Of a DNA stretch of 64,000 nt, positions 44,167 to 53,045 are shown in pieces. How positions within the stretch are numbered: the stretch's first letter is position 1; the number at the start of each line of letters is the position of its first letter. Origin of the DNA: UMGS1663 sp963621995. Lineage in GTDB: Bacteria; Bacillota; Clostridia; TANB77; CAG-508. The stretch spans positions 186,001-250,000 of the forward strand of contig CAVFFZ010000001.1 in assembly GCA_963621995.1 (NCBI GenBank), given 5' to 3'. A model generated the notes under the pieces. It had not been told where the DNA came from. It did no database searches and worked only from the letters and a program-made list of their open reading frames with translations. A program made the position numbers and the translations under genes.

Positions 44167-44365
44167 TCCCCGCCTCGGCCGTAAGATGAAAGAAATTTTT
44201 ATACCTGCTTACACAGGTGGGTGTCTTGTTGAAGACTACTGGGTTTCTTACATAAATGCAAGCTTACACGCCATCTTCAAAGGCGGACTCCCTTTTAAAA
44301 TTTGTTGGTAATAAAATTTCAATCTATACGCACCAGGTAGGGATAATTATATTGCTTTTTTTATT
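44167..44365. ncRNA. Candidate structured RNA, family and strand unresolved
   Basis: This is a distinctly GC-richer block inside AT-rich, gene-free DNA. GTCCCCGCCT at one end pairs with AGGCGGAC near 44285. Inside lie AAGATG / CATCTT, AAGAAA / TTTCTT and two hairpins: ACCTG-CTTACA-CAGGT and GTCTT-GTTG-AAGAC. The octamer GCTTACAC occurs twice. On the plus strand TATAAT (44151-44156) is 10 bases before the first stem, and a T run ends near 44364. The minus strand also has a possible promoter (TTGAAA near 44400). It is not a tRNA, tmRNA or RNase P that I can recognise; 6S RNA was considered but not supported. Confidence 0.35.
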
Positions 44366-44536
44366 ATATTTATATTATCATATGCATTATATTTTTTCAA
44401 TTCTACTATTTATTAAAAAGATTTATTTTAGTAGATTTATTTTTAGTTTTCTCTACTTTTCTTACTATATATAACTTATTTAATATTTTTTATTATTTGC
44501 TTTCTTTAATATTTTATGCTAAAATATTTTACATTA

Positions 44537-44560
44537 GGTGCTTAAAGAATTCTTAAGCAC
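44537..44560. terminator. Hairpin after truB
   Basis: GTGCTTAAAGAATTCTTAAGCAC is a near-perfect palindrome followed by T-rich sequence on the plus strand. It lies 50 bp past truB in the direction of truB transcription. Confidence 0.5.
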
Positions 44561-44565
44561 TTTAT

Positions 44566-44633
44566 TATATTCTAGGAAAGTTCTCCAAATTTTCCTAGAA
44601 TATAATAATATCAATCATGCCTCTTTCGTTCTA
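44566..44633. repeat. Dispersed multi-hairpin element, copy 3 (internally deleted)
   Basis: The hairpin TTCTAGGAAAGTTCTCCAAA...TTTCCTAGAA matches the reverse complement of 23919-23958 including its asymmetric loop. Directly after it comes ATATCAATCATGCCTCTTT, the far end of copies 1 and 2, so the middle of about 100 bp is missing. The repeat overlaps the truB 3' end. Confidence 0.7.
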
Positions 44634-45504
44634 TTACATCTCTTTTTAATTTATTCTCTTCTATTACTCCAATTCCTATAAATTGTTTGTCTTGATTGTA
44701 TATTCTATATGTTCCATCTTTATTATCGTTGGCTAATTTTACTCCATTAAAAAATAACTCTAATTGTCTTTTATTTAGTATTATCTTTTCTTTTTGTTTA
44801 AGTAGTTCTTCCATTGTTATTATTTTTGAATTTATATTTTCACAATTTTCTAATTCTTCTAATGTTATTGAATCTGCAATTCCAAAAGAACCTACTTTTG
44901 TTCTGTTTAATTCTTTCATATACCCTATTGTTCCTAATCTTGTAGCTATATCTTCACATAAACTTCTTATATATGTTCCTTTTGAACATTCTACTCTAAA
45001 TACTATTTCTTGGTTTTTAACATCTATTTTTTCTAATTCTATGCTATATATTTCTATTTTTCTTGCTTTAACTTCTACCTTTTCTCCGCTTCTAGCATAT
45101 TCATAAAGTTTTTTTCCTTTTACTTTTATTGCCGAATACATTGGTGGTATTTGCTCTTGCTTTCCTACAAATGAATTTAATATATTTTTTACATTATCAG
45201 TATTTTCTAATATTGCAGTATCTACTTTTCTTTCTTCTAGTATTTTTCCTTCACTATCTAGTGTATCTGTTTTTATTCCTAATTTTAAAGTTACTTCATA
45301 TTCTTTATCATGATTTATTAAATATTTTGAAAGTTTTGTTCCAGAATTTAAAAGTAATGGCAAAACTCCCGTAGCATTTGGATCTAATGTCCCAGTATGT
45401 CCTACTTTTTTTAGTTTTAATATTTTCTTTACTTTTGCTACTACATCATGTGATGTATAATTTTTAGGTTTATTTATTACTATTATTCCATCTAATTCAC
45501 TCAT
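44611..45504 (-). CDS. truB: tRNA pseudouridine synthase B
   Basis: TruB makes pseudouridine 55 in tRNA. The 297-residue protein has the catalytic aspartate in VGHTGTLDPNATGVLPLL at about residue 41, PPMYSAIKVKGKKLYEYAR and the RVECSKGTYIRSLCEDI block, with a C-terminal PUA-like part. The last residues (ERKRHD) are encoded by the end of a dispersed repeat, so the original stop has probably been replaced. It is last in the rimP-nusA-infB operon; ribF, which often follows, is absent. Confidence 0.95.
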   Translation of the reverse strand: MSELDGIIVINKPKNYTSHDVVAKVKKILKLKKVGHTGTLDPNATGVLPLLLNSGTKLSKYLINHDKEYEVTLKLGIKTDTLDSEGKILEERKVDTAILENTDNVKNILNSFVGKQEQIPPMYSAIKVKGKKLYEYARSGEKVEVKARKIEIYSIELEKIDVKNQEIVFRVECSKGTYIRSLCEDIATRLGTIGYMKELNRTKVGSFGIADSITLEELENCENINSKIITMEELLKQKEKIILNKRQLELFFNGVKLANDNKDGTYRIYNQDKQFIGIGVIEENKLKRDVIERKRHD

Positions 45505-45578
45505 ATTATTCTACCCTCAAATAGAAAATAAGAATTCCTATATGGCATAATATGTTAGAAATTCTTATTTTAGTTCTT

Positions 45579-46529
45579 TTATTTTATATGCACTTTTACT
45601 TCATTTATTATTTTTTCTTTTGCTTGCTCTAAACTTTGTGCTATTGTACAACCTGCTGCATGTATGTGGCCACCACCACCAAATAATAAGCATACATCTG
45701 ATACATTCACATATTCATTTGAACGAAGTGATGCCTTAAATCCTTTTGCAGTTTCTCTTAAAAATACAGAAACTTCTACTCCCTCTATTGCTCTACCTTC
45801 TTCTACTATTCCTTCATGATCTCCTGGCTCTGCTCCAATTTCTTCTTCATCTTGTTTTGTTATATATGTAAAAGATATTTTTCCATTATCGAAAAATTCC
45901 ATTCTTTCTATTGCTCTTTTTCTTAATTCAAAGTTAGCCTTTGTTTTTGTATTCATTACTCTTTTATAAATATCTGAAACATTAACTCCTGTTTGTAATA
46001 GTTTTGCTGCAAATTCAAATGTTTCTGGTGTTGTAGTTTGATATTGGAATCCACCTGTGTCTGTGATAATTCCTGTTAAAAGGCATGTTCCTATTTTTTT
46101 ACTAATTTTCACACCAAAATATTGAATTATACTTATTAAAGTTTGTGCACATGCTGGTGCATCTGGGTTCACATAGTTATAATCTCCATACATTGTATTT
46201 GTTCCATGATGGTCTATTGTAATTTTTACTTTTGCATTTTCAAAATATTTTGACCAACCATTAAGCATTTTCAATGTTGCACAATCTAATGCAATTGCTA
46301 AATCATATGGTTCTTTTGAACCTTCCTTTTTTATATTTTCTGTTTCTGGTAAAAAGTTAAATACCCTTGGAAGTTCTGGAATTATAATATCTGGATTTTT
46401 TCCCATTTCTTTTAGTGCAATATACATTGCTAAACTACTACCTACAGCATCTCCATCTGGATTTTCATGAGTTAATATTACAATTTTTTTTGCCTTTTTT
46501 ATTTCTTCTAATATATGTTCTAATGTCAT
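45579..46529 (-). CDS. nrnA: DHH family oligoribonuclease/phosphatase NrnA
   Basis: NrnA degrades very short RNAs and dephosphorylates pAp. The 316-residue protein has HENPDGDAVGSSLAMY at about 21-36, ALDCATLKML, the DHHGTN motif near 128 and the DHHA1 domain with FGGGGHIHAAGCTI near the end. It lies between rbfA and truB, a standard Firmicute arrangement. A spacer of about 75 bp with a partly decayed GTGGCA/TGACAC repeat separates it from rbfA. Confidence 0.93.
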   Translation of the reverse strand: MTLEHILEEIKKAKKIVILTHENPDGDAVGSSLAMYIALKEMGKNPDIIIPELPRVFNFLPETENIKKEGSKEPYDLAIALDCATLKMLNGWSKYFENAKVKITIDHHGTNTMYGDYNYVNPDAPACAQTLISIIQYFGVKISKKIGTCLLTGIITDTGGFQYQTTTPETFEFAAKLLQTGVNVSDIYKRVMNTKTKANFELRKRAIERMEFFDNGKISFTYITKQDEEEIGAEPGDHEGIVEEGRAIEGVEVSVFLRETAKGFKASLRSNEYVNVSDVCLLFGGGGHIHAAGCTIAQSLEQAKEKIINEVKVHIK

Positions 46530-46605
46530 TTTATCTCTCCTTTTTGCTCAAAAGGAACGCTTCTTTTTATAATTTTTGTGGCAATAAAGAGCATCCCTTT
46601 TGACA

Positions 46606-46953
46606 CTATTTGTTTAAATCTTTTAAAATAGAGTCTATTTTCATTCCATATTCCATAGAGTCATCTTTTTCAAATACTAATTCTGGCGTAATTCTCAAAT
46701 TAACTCTTTTAGCAATTTGACTTCTTATAAATCCTGCAGATTTTTTCAGTGCTTCCATTGTTTTTTCATCACTTTTAGAATTTAAAATACTTACATATAC
46801 CTTTGCATATTTTAAATCTGGAGTTATTTTTACTTTTGTTACACTAATCATTCCTGTTGCCTCAGGATTTTTTAATTCATATGAAATAATTTGACTAAGT
46901 TCTTTTTTTAACTCTTCATCTATACGATTTAATCTATTTTCATTTTTTTGCAT
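46606..46953 (-). CDS. rbfA: Ribosome-binding factor A
   Basis: RbfA matures the 5' end of 16S rRNA on the 30S subunit. The 115-residue KH-like protein shows RLNRIDEELKKELSQIISYE, ISVTKVKITPDLKYAKVYVS and LRITPELVFEKDDSMEYGMK. It starts 12 bp after infB with AGGAGG upstream, so it is in the same operon. Confidence 0.95.
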   Translation of the reverse strand: MQKNENRLNRIDEELKKELSQIISYELKNPEATGMISVTKVKITPDLKYAKVYVSILNSKSDEKTMEALKKSAGFIRSQIAKRVNLRITPELVFEKDDSMEYGMKIDSILKDLNK

Positions 46954-46965
46954 ATTGCCCTCCTT

Positions 46966-49881
46966 TTACCTTTTAACTTCTACCATAACGTATACTTCTA
47001 TAATATCTCCTTCTTTTAAGTCATTGTAATTTTCGATTTGCATACCACATTCATATCCTTTTGCAACTTCTTTTACCTCATCTTTAAAACGTTTTAAGTT
47101 TGCAAGTTTTCCTTCATGTATAACAACATTATCACGTAATACTCTTACTCCCGCATTTCTTTCAATTTTTCCTTCTAATACATATGCTCCTGCTATTGTT
47201 CCCACATTTGAAACTTTAAATACTTGTCTTACTTCAACATTACCAATAACTTTTTCTTCATAAATTGGATCAAGCATACCTTTCATTGCTGCTTTAACAT
47301 CATCTATTGCTTGGTATATAATTGAATATTGTTTTATTTCAACTTCTTCTTTTTCAGCTACTTGTTTTGCAGTTGCAACTGGTCTTACATTAAATGCAAT
47401 TATAATAGCATTTGAAACTTTTGCTAAAGTTACATCAGATTCTGTAACAGCTCCTGCTGCACTGTGTATAACTCTTACTCTTACCTCATCATCAGATAAT
47501 TTTTCTAAAGATTGTTTTATTGCTTCTGCACTACCTTGTACATCTGCTTTAACTATAATATTTAATTGTTTTAGTTTTCCTTCTTCCATTTGGCTAAATA
47601 AATTGTCTAAAGTAACTGGTGCCATTTGATTTATAGATTTCTCTCTTTGTGCACGTTTTCTTCTTTCTATTAAGTGTTTTGCCATTTTTTCATCTTTAAC
47701 TTCATAGAATACTTCTCCAGATTCTGGAACTTCTGTTAATCCCATTATTTCAACTGGTGTAGATGGTCCAGCTTTCTTTACTCTTTGCCCTTTATCATTT
47801 TTCATTGCTCTAATTCTACCAATTGAAGAACCTACAACTATTGTATCTCCAACATCTAGTGTACCTCTTTGTACTAACATTGAAGCAATTGGTCCTTTTG
47901 CTTTATCTAGTCTTGCTTCTATAACTGCGCCTTTAGCTTGTTTGTCAGGATTTGCTTTTAATTCTAATACGTCTGCTTGTAATAACACCATTTCTAATAA
48001 TTCGTCTATATTTATATGTTTTTTAGCTGAGATAGGTACATAAATTGTATCTCCACCCCATTCTTCTGGTACTAATTCATATTTCATTAATTCTTGTTTT
48101 ACTTTGTCTACGTTTGCTTCTGGTAAATCTATTTTGTTTACTGCAACTATAATTGGAATTCCTGCTGCTTTAGCATGATTAATAGCTTCTACTGTTTGTG
48201 GCATAACACCATCGTTTGCTGCAACTACTAATATTGCAATATCTGTAATTTGAGCTCCTCTTGCACGCATACTTGTAAATGCTTCGTGTCCTGGTGTATC
48301 TAAGAAAGTAATATCTCTTCCATTTATATTTACCATGTAAGCACCTATTGCTTGTGTAATACCTCCAGCTTCTCCTTCAATTACATTAGTTTTACGGATT
48401 GCATCTAGTAGAGATGTTTTACCATGATCTACGTGACCCATAACAACTACTACTGGTGGTCTTGGCTTTAATTCATCATCTTTGTCTTCTGAATTGTCAA
48501 ATAAGATATCTTCTTCTTTTACTTCTTCTTTCTTTTTAGCTGTTACACCAAATTCTTCTGCTATTAAAAATGCTGTATCAAAATCTAAGGCATTATTTAT
48601 TGTCGCCATTATTCCAAATCCAAATAGTTTTTTAATAACTTCTGCTGATGTTTTCTTTAACTCTACTGCTAAATCTTTAACTGTAATAGATTCTGGAATT
48701 GTGATCTCTGTTAATTTGAATATTTTTTGTGTTCTTTCTTCTTGAGTTTTAGCTGATTTCTTCTTATTTCTTTTTCCTCTTGCTATTGTCAAATCATAAT
48801 AATCAAGCATTCCACCCTCTTGGTCATCAAACATATTTGATAGTCTATCTACTTGTTTTAAGTCTTTTAGTTTTCCACCATCAAATTCTTCATTAAATCT
48901 TCCACCTTTTTTATTTTTGTTTGCTTTTTGATTTTTTTCTTCTTTTCTTTCAAATTTTGCTTTATCAATTTCTTTGCTACCAAAGTCTCTTTGATTTTCT
49001 TTTTCTACAATATCTATAGCCATTATATCTTTTATATTTTTATCAATTCCTCTTTCATCTAATGGTTTTCTTTCACGATTAAAGTTTCCACCATGTTGAT
49101 TTCTATTTTGATTATTTCTAAAGCCATTATTTTCACGCTTTTGGAATCCATTATTTTCACGTCTTTGGAATCCACCATTTTCTCTATTTTGGAAATTTCC
49201 TCTTTCTCTATTTTGATTATCCTTATTTCTGAAAGATGATTGATTATTTCTGTTTTTGAACCCATTTTGATTATTTTTGTAATTTTGGTTTCTGCTTTCT
49301 TTATTATATTCTTTAGTTTCTGTTTGTTTTTGTTTAGTTTCTACCATATTTTCTTGTTTTTTTGCTACGTCCTCTTTCTTTTCTTCTTGTTTTATTTCTT
49401 GTTTTACTTCTTGTTTTACTTCTTGTTTTACTTCTTTCTTTGGTTCTTCTTTTTTACCAATTCCAAACAATTCACTTACTGTCATTGGTTTTGTAGGCTT
49501 GTTTCTATACACAATATTATAGTCTGCATTTTTATTTCTTTCTACAAAGCCTACTTGTTTATTTTTTTGTTCTTTTTGTTTAGCTTCTTTTTCTTTCTGC
49601 TTTTCTTCTTCATCTGTAATTATAACTTCTCTTCTTATAATTACAGGAGCAGATGGTTTCTTTTCCTCTTTTTTCTTTTCGTCTTTCTTAGTTTCTTCTT
49701 TTTTAGCTTCTAATTTCTTTTCCATTTTTTGAAAAGCACTTTTTATTTTTTCAGCTTCTTGCTCTTCTACTCCACTCATATGTGTTTTAGCTTCAATTCC
49801 TAATTCTTTTGCCTTTTCTATTATTTCTTTACTGGTTAAGCCAATCTCTTTTGCTATTTCATGTATTTTTATCTTACCCAA
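46966..49881 (-). CDS. infB: Translation initiation factor IF-2
   Basis: IF-2 brings initiator tRNA to the 30S subunit. The protein of about 971 residues has an IF2_N domain (KIKIHEIAKEIGLTSKEII), a long Lys/Glu/Asn/Gln-rich region with KQEV and RENNGFQ repeats (about 60-330), a second IF2_N, then the GTPase: GHVDHGKTS near 485, DTPGHEAF and NKIDLPEA. The start is uncertain. TTG at 49881 is preceded by GGGGGTG at a spacing of 6 and overlaps the ylxQ stop by 8 bases; ATG at 49896 and GTG at 49890 are alternatives. Confidence 0.95.
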   Translation of the reverse strand: MGKIKIHEIAKEIGLTSKEIIEKAKELGIEAKTHMSGVEEQEAEKIKSAFQKMEKKLEAKKEETKKDEKKKEEKKPSAPVIIRREVIITDEEEKQKEKEAKQKEQKNKQVGFVERNKNADYNIVYRNKPTKPMTVSELFGIGKKEEPKKEVKQEVKQEVKQEIKQEEKKEDVAKKQENMVETKQKQTETKEYNKESRNQNYKNNQNGFKNRNNQSSFRNKDNQNRERGNFQNRENGGFQRRENNGFQKRENNGFRNNQNRNQHGGNFNRERKPLDERGIDKNIKDIMAIDIVEKENQRDFGSKEIDKAKFERKEEKNQKANKNKKGGRFNEEFDGGKLKDLKQVDRLSNMFDDQEGGMLDYYDLTIARGKRNKKKSAKTQEERTQKIFKLTEITIPESITVKDLAVELKKTSAEVIKKLFGFGIMATINNALDFDTAFLIAEEFGVTAKKKEEVKEEDILFDNSEDKDDELKPRPPVVVVMGHVDHGKTSLLDAIRKTNVIEGEAGGITQAIGAYMVNINGRDITFLDTPGHEAFTSMRARGAQITDIAILVVAANDGVMPQTVEAINHAKAAGIPIIVAVNKIDLPEANVDKVKQELMKYELVPEEWGGDTIYVPISAKKHINIDELLEMVLLQADVLELKANPDKQAKGAVIEARLDKAKGPIASMLVQRGTLDVGDTIVVGSSIGRIRAMKNDKGQRVKKAGPSTPVEIMGLTEVPESGEVFYEVKDEKMAKHLIERRKRAQREKSINQMAPVTLDNLFSQMEEGKLKQLNIIVKADVQGSAEAIKQSLEKLSDDEVRVRVIHSAAGAVTESDVTLAKVSNAIIIAFNVRPVATAKQVAEKEEVEIKQYSIIYQAIDDVKAAMKGMLDPIYEEKVIGNVEVRQVFKVSNVGTIAGAYVLEGKIERNAGVRVLRDNVVIHEGKLANLKRFKDEVKEVAKGYECGMQIENYNDLKEGDIIEVYVMVEVKR

Positions 49882-50194
49882 TAATTTCACCCCCATCAAT
49901 TTTTTTCAATAGTTCCTTAGCAAAGTTTTCATCTTTTATAACTACTACAGCTTTATTATTTTGCCCTATACTTTTACTTAAATCTTCTATTGTTCCGAAC
50001 ACTCTAACTGGTATATCAATATTCTTACATGCCAATTCGAAATTTTTCTTTGTTCTATTGCTACAATCTTTAGCAACGATTACAAGTTTTGCTTTATGTT
50101 TTTCTATTGTTTCTTTAGCACTTTCTGTACCAAAACTTATTTTCCCTGCTCGTCTTGCTAGTCCCAACAGACCATATATTTTATTATCAATCAA
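49874..50194 (-). CDS. ylxQ: Ribosomal protein L7Ae-like protein YlxQ
   Basis: This 106-residue RNA-binding protein shows the L7Ae fold: GLLGLARRAGKISFGTESAK at about 8-27 and KLVIVAKDCSNRTKKNFE. YlxQ-type proteins bind kink-turn RNA, but their cellular target is not settled. It lies between ylxR and infB and its stop overlaps the likely infB start, which suggests translational coupling. Confidence 0.92.
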   Translation of the reverse strand: MIDNKIYGLLGLARRAGKISFGTESAKETIEKHKAKLVIVAKDCSNRTKKNFELACKNIDIPVRVFGTIEDLSKSIGQNNKAVVVIKDENFAKELLKKIDGGEIIG

Positions 50195-50220
50195 TTATTT
50201 CACCTCTTAAAAAGCACTTT

Positions 50221-50484
50221 CTATTTTAAAGTATTCTTTAATTCTTCATATATTTTAGCATCTATATTTGTTTCAAATGTTCTTTCTAGTCTTTTGGTTT
50301 TTATAGCTTTTTCTAAACATTCTATGTTATCACAAATGTATGCTCCTCTACCATTTGCTTTTCCTGTTCTATCTATAAATATTTGTCCTTCTTTATTTTT
50401 TACAATACGTATTAGTTCTTTTTTTAATTTAATTTCATTACAACCAATACATGTACGTTTTGGCATTTCTTTCACATTAATCAC
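50221..50484 (-). CDS. ylxR: YlxR (DUF448) family RNA-binding protein
   Basis: The 87-residue protein has the conserved PKRTCIGCNEIKLKKELIRI and GKANGRGAYICDNIECLEKA blocks. Homologues (also called RnpM) bind RNase P RNA. It sits in its usual place between nusA and ylxQ. The second methionine (MPKRT) is an alternative start. Confidence 0.92.
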   Translation of the reverse strand: MINVKEMPKRTCIGCNEIKLKKELIRIVKNKEGQIFIDRTGKANGRGAYICDNIECLEKAIKTKRLERTFETNIDAKIYEELKNTLK

Positions 50485-50532
50485 ACCTTTATTTTATTGT
50501 ATTCTAAGACTAGCTGTTTATTCCTAGTACTT

Positions 50533-51696
50533 TTATTCTTCTACTTCTTGTGTTTCTTCTTTTTCTTCAGTTTTTGCTTCCTCATTTTGCATATTCATTA
50601 TCATTTCTCTAAATTGACTTTCACTCTTAATATCTATTTTCCAATTTGTAAGTTTTGCTGCTAATCTTGCATTTTGTCCTGCTTTTCCTATTGCTAAAGA
50701 TAATTGGTCATCTGGTACAATTACTTGAGCAAAATGTTCTTCATCTTTAATATCTACTGCCATTGCTTGTGCTGGAAGTAATGCTGATGAAATATAAATT
50801 GCTGGATCTTCATTCCATTCTATAACATCTATTTTTTCGCCATTTAACTCATTTATAATATTTTGTATACGAATTCCCTTTTGTCCCACACAAGAACCAA
50901 CTGGATCTATATTAGGATTTTGTGAATAAACTGCTACTTTACATCTTTTTCCTGGATCTCTTGAAACATTTTTTATTTCTATTAGACCTTCATATATTTC
51001 TGGAATCTCAAGTTCAAATAATTTTCTTACAAAATCATTATGTGCTCTTGATATCATGACTTGTGTACTTCCTTTTAGTCCTTTTTCTACATCTATAATG
51101 CAAGCTCTTATTTTATCATTTACATGATATTTTTCTGTAGGTATTTGTTCTTTTACTGTCATTATTCCTTCTATTCTACCTAAGTCAACAACAACTACTC
51201 CACCATCTGCTTTTTGAACTATCCCTGAAACTATTTCTCCTTTTCTTTCGTTGTATTCGTTATATAAGAATTCTCTAGATGCTTCTCTTATTTTTTGAAC
51301 AATAACTTGTTTAGCTGTTCCTGCTGCAATTCTACCAAAGTTTTTTGGCACTAGCTCTTGTTCATAAATATCTCCAACGTTATATTTTTTGTCTATTGTT
51401 TTTGCTTCTTCTAATGACAATTGTGTATTTTCATTTTCTACTTCTTCAACTATTTCTTTTTGCATATAAACATGAATTTCACCTGTTTCTTTATCCATTG
51501 TAATTTTTACATTTTCGTCTTCACAATCATAATTTTTCTTATACGCTGTAACTAATGCTGTTTCAATGGCTTCTAGTAAGTAATCTTTTTGAATACCACT
51601 TTCTTTTTCTAATTCCTCCATTGCTAAAATTAAATTTGTGCTATCAATTGCTGGTTCATTTTCTCTTTTTTCTTTTCTCTTCATTTTTTGAATCAT
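50533..51696 (-). CDS. nusA: Transcription termination/antitermination factor NusA
   Basis: NusA binds RNA polymerase and nascent RNA and modulates pausing and termination. The 387-residue protein has the N-terminal polymerase-binding domain (LEAIETALVTAYKKNY), an S1 domain (GEIVSGIVQKADGGVVVVDL) and two KH domains (DPVGSCVGQKGIRIQNIINE and DDQLSLAIGKAGQNARLAAK). The acidic tail is short, as in other Firmicutes. Confidence 0.96.
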   Translation of the reverse strand: MIQKMKRKEKRENEPAIDSTNLILAMEELEKESGIQKDYLLEAIETALVTAYKKNYDCEDENVKITMDKETGEIHVYMQKEIVEEVENENTQLSLEEAKTIDKKYNVGDIYEQELVPKNFGRIAAGTAKQVIVQKIREASREFLYNEYNERKGEIVSGIVQKADGGVVVVDLGRIEGIMTVKEQIPTEKYHVNDKIRACIIDVEKGLKGSTQVMISRAHNDFVRKLFELEIPEIYEGLIEIKNVSRDPGKRCKVAVYSQNPNIDPVGSCVGQKGIRIQNIINELNGEKIDVIEWNEDPAIYISSALLPAQAMAVDIKDEEHFAQVIVPDDQLSLAIGKAGQNARLAAKLTNWKIDIKSESQFREMIMNMQNEEAKTEEKEETQEVEE

Positions 51697-51828
51697 TCCT
51701 TTCCTTATTTTTATATTTTAATTTTTAAATTATTACATTTTAATTGTTTTATTTTTTATAATTTAAGATTTTCATTAATAAATTTCATTTTTTGTTATTA
51801 GTTATTTTTATTAATTATTTTATGTACA

Positions 51829-52290
51829 TCACCAATTAAATTTTAATTTCATTAATGATATATTTTTTCTTTCTATTTCTATTTTTTCTTCGTTTTCTTC
51901 TGAACCAAGTATTATTTTTTCTCCATTATAATCTTCTAAAATTCCTACAAATTCTTTTTGTTTTTCTATAGGTTTAAATAGTTTTACTTCTATTTCTTTT
52001 CCTATTGAATCTTTTAGATGTTCGTCTTTTCTTAATACTCTTTCAATTCCTGGTGATGAAACTTCTAAAAAATACATTTCCTTTATAAAATCTTTTTCAT
52101 CTAATAATGGGTTTATTTCATTACTTATTTTTTCACAATCGTTTAAGTCTATTCCATCTTCTTTGTCAATAAATACTCTTAAGAAGTAATCTTTTCCTTC
52201 TTTCGCATATTGCACATCATAAAGTTCATAACCTAATTCTTGAATTTTTTCTTTAATTAAGCTTTCTACTTTTTCTTCAATACTCGCCAA
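51829..52290 (-). CDS. rimP: Ribosome maturation factor RimP
   Basis: RimP helps assemble the 30S subunit. The 153 residues include GYELYDVQYAKEGKDYFLRV, the DCEKISNEINPLLDE block and VSSPGIERVLR. It is first in the operon that continues through truB. The 132 bp between it and nusA are very AT-rich and hold nothing that I can identify. Confidence 0.94.
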   Translation of the reverse strand: MASIEEKVESLIKEKIQELGYELYDVQYAKEGKDYFLRVFIDKEDGIDLNDCEKISNEINPLLDEKDFIKEMYFLEVSSPGIERVLRKDEHLKDSIGKEIEVKLFKPIEKQKEFVGILEDYNGEKIILGSEENEEKIEIERKNISLMKLKFNW

Positions 52291-52315
52291 ACCTTTTCCT
52301 CCTTATTATACAAGT

Positions 52316-52342
52316 AAAGAGCGGAATTTGTTTCCGCTCTTT
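52316..52342 (-). promoter_or_regulatory. Hairpin in the rimP-nusA operon leader
   Basis: AAAGAGCGGAA and TTCCGCTCTTT pair around a short loop, about 20 bases after the predicted start of transcription. It ends in CTCTTTACTTG, a weak T tail, so it could be a partial terminator or attenuator in the leader of the NusA-encoding operon. Confidence 0.45.
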
Positions 52343-52367
52343 GCTAATTCATTTTGTTCACATGATT

Positions 52368-52396
52368 AGTATACACTATTTTGCCTTAAAATACAA
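52368..52396 (-). promoter_or_regulatory. Promoter of the rimP-nusA-infB operon
   Basis: TTGTAT (52396-52391), 17-base spacer, TATACT (52373-52368). Confidence 0.6.
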
Positions 52397-52455
52397 GTGT
52401 TTTGGTAAATTTTCTTGATTTTTTATAAGATTTTTTGCAAAATAAAAAGGCAATA

Positions 52456-52486
52456 TAAAAAGGCCTAATTAAACTAGGTCTTTTTA
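52456..52486. terminator. Terminator after rplQ
   Basis: AAAAAGGCCTAATT and a partner ACTAGGTCTTTTT pair with T runs on both strands. It closes the long ribosomal protein cluster. Confidence 0.7.
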
Positions 52487-52497
52487 TTTGTTATTTA

Positions 52498-53022
52498 TTA
52501 AATTAATTGTAAAATTACAACTTCTGCTGCATCTCCTCTACGTGGTCCAGCTTTGATTATACGTGTATAACCACCAACTCTACCTTCGTACTTTGTAGCA
52601 ATTTCGCCAAATAATTTTGCTGGTAAATCAATGTTGTTTCCATTTTCATCTTTTACCTTATTTAGCATTCTCATCATTTTTCTTCTTGCATTTAATCTAC
52701 TTGGCATATCTTTTTGTCTTTTTTCTGTTTTTTCTTCTTTTACAACTTTTAAATATTCTTTACCATTTTTACTTTTTACAAGTTCTGTTTCTTTATTTCC
52801 TTTGCTATCTAATTTTGCTTTTACAACTTTAACGTCTACCATTTCAAAATTATCTTTTTCTTTTATTGCTAAGGAAATAATGCTATCAGCCATTGATTTA
52901 ATTTCTTTGGCTCTTGCTTCTGTGGTTTCAATTTTTTCATGTAAAATTAAGTCTGTTAAACCAGTTTTTAACATTGCTTTACGAATATCAGTTGTTCTAC
53001 CTAATTTTCTATTTGTTGCCAC
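52498..53022 (-). CDS. rplQ: 50S ribosomal protein L17, with a central insertion
   Basis: L17 lies near the exit tunnel of the 50S subunit. The ends are normal: RKLGRTTDIRKAMLKTGLTD at the start and TRIIKAGPRRGDAAEVVILQ at the end. The protein has 174 residues rather than about 115-130. The extra 50 or so residues (about 62-108) are Lys/Glu/Val-rich, including VKVVKAKLDSKGNKETELVK, and sit where other bacteria have a short loop. Confidence 0.95.
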   Translation of the reverse strand: MATNRKLGRTTDIRKAMLKTGLTDLILHEKIETTEARAKEIKSMADSIISLAIKEKDNFEMVDVKVVKAKLDSKGNKETELVKSKNGKEYLKVVKEEKTEKRQKDMPSRLNARRKMMRMLNKVKDENGNNIDLPAKLFGEIATKYEGRVGGYTRIIKAGPRRGDAAEVVILQLI

Positions 53023-53045
53023 TGTATTTTCCTCCTCTTTCTATT

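Noticed and set aside
44167..44365. 6S RNA, group II intron fragment or tmRNA
   Set aside because: The closing-stem-to-stem length is too short for 6S RNA, no tag frame is seen for tmRNA and no domain V hairpin is found, so I left the family open.
44256..44474. Plus-strand 72-codon frame in the gap near truB
   Set aside because: It crosses the structured GC-rich block and then poly-Leu/Phe AT-rich DNA, with no ribosome site.
49240..49713. Phe/Leu-rich 157-codon plus-strand frame
   Set aside because: It is the complement of the Lys/Glu-rich linker of infB, which explains the apparent membrane protein.
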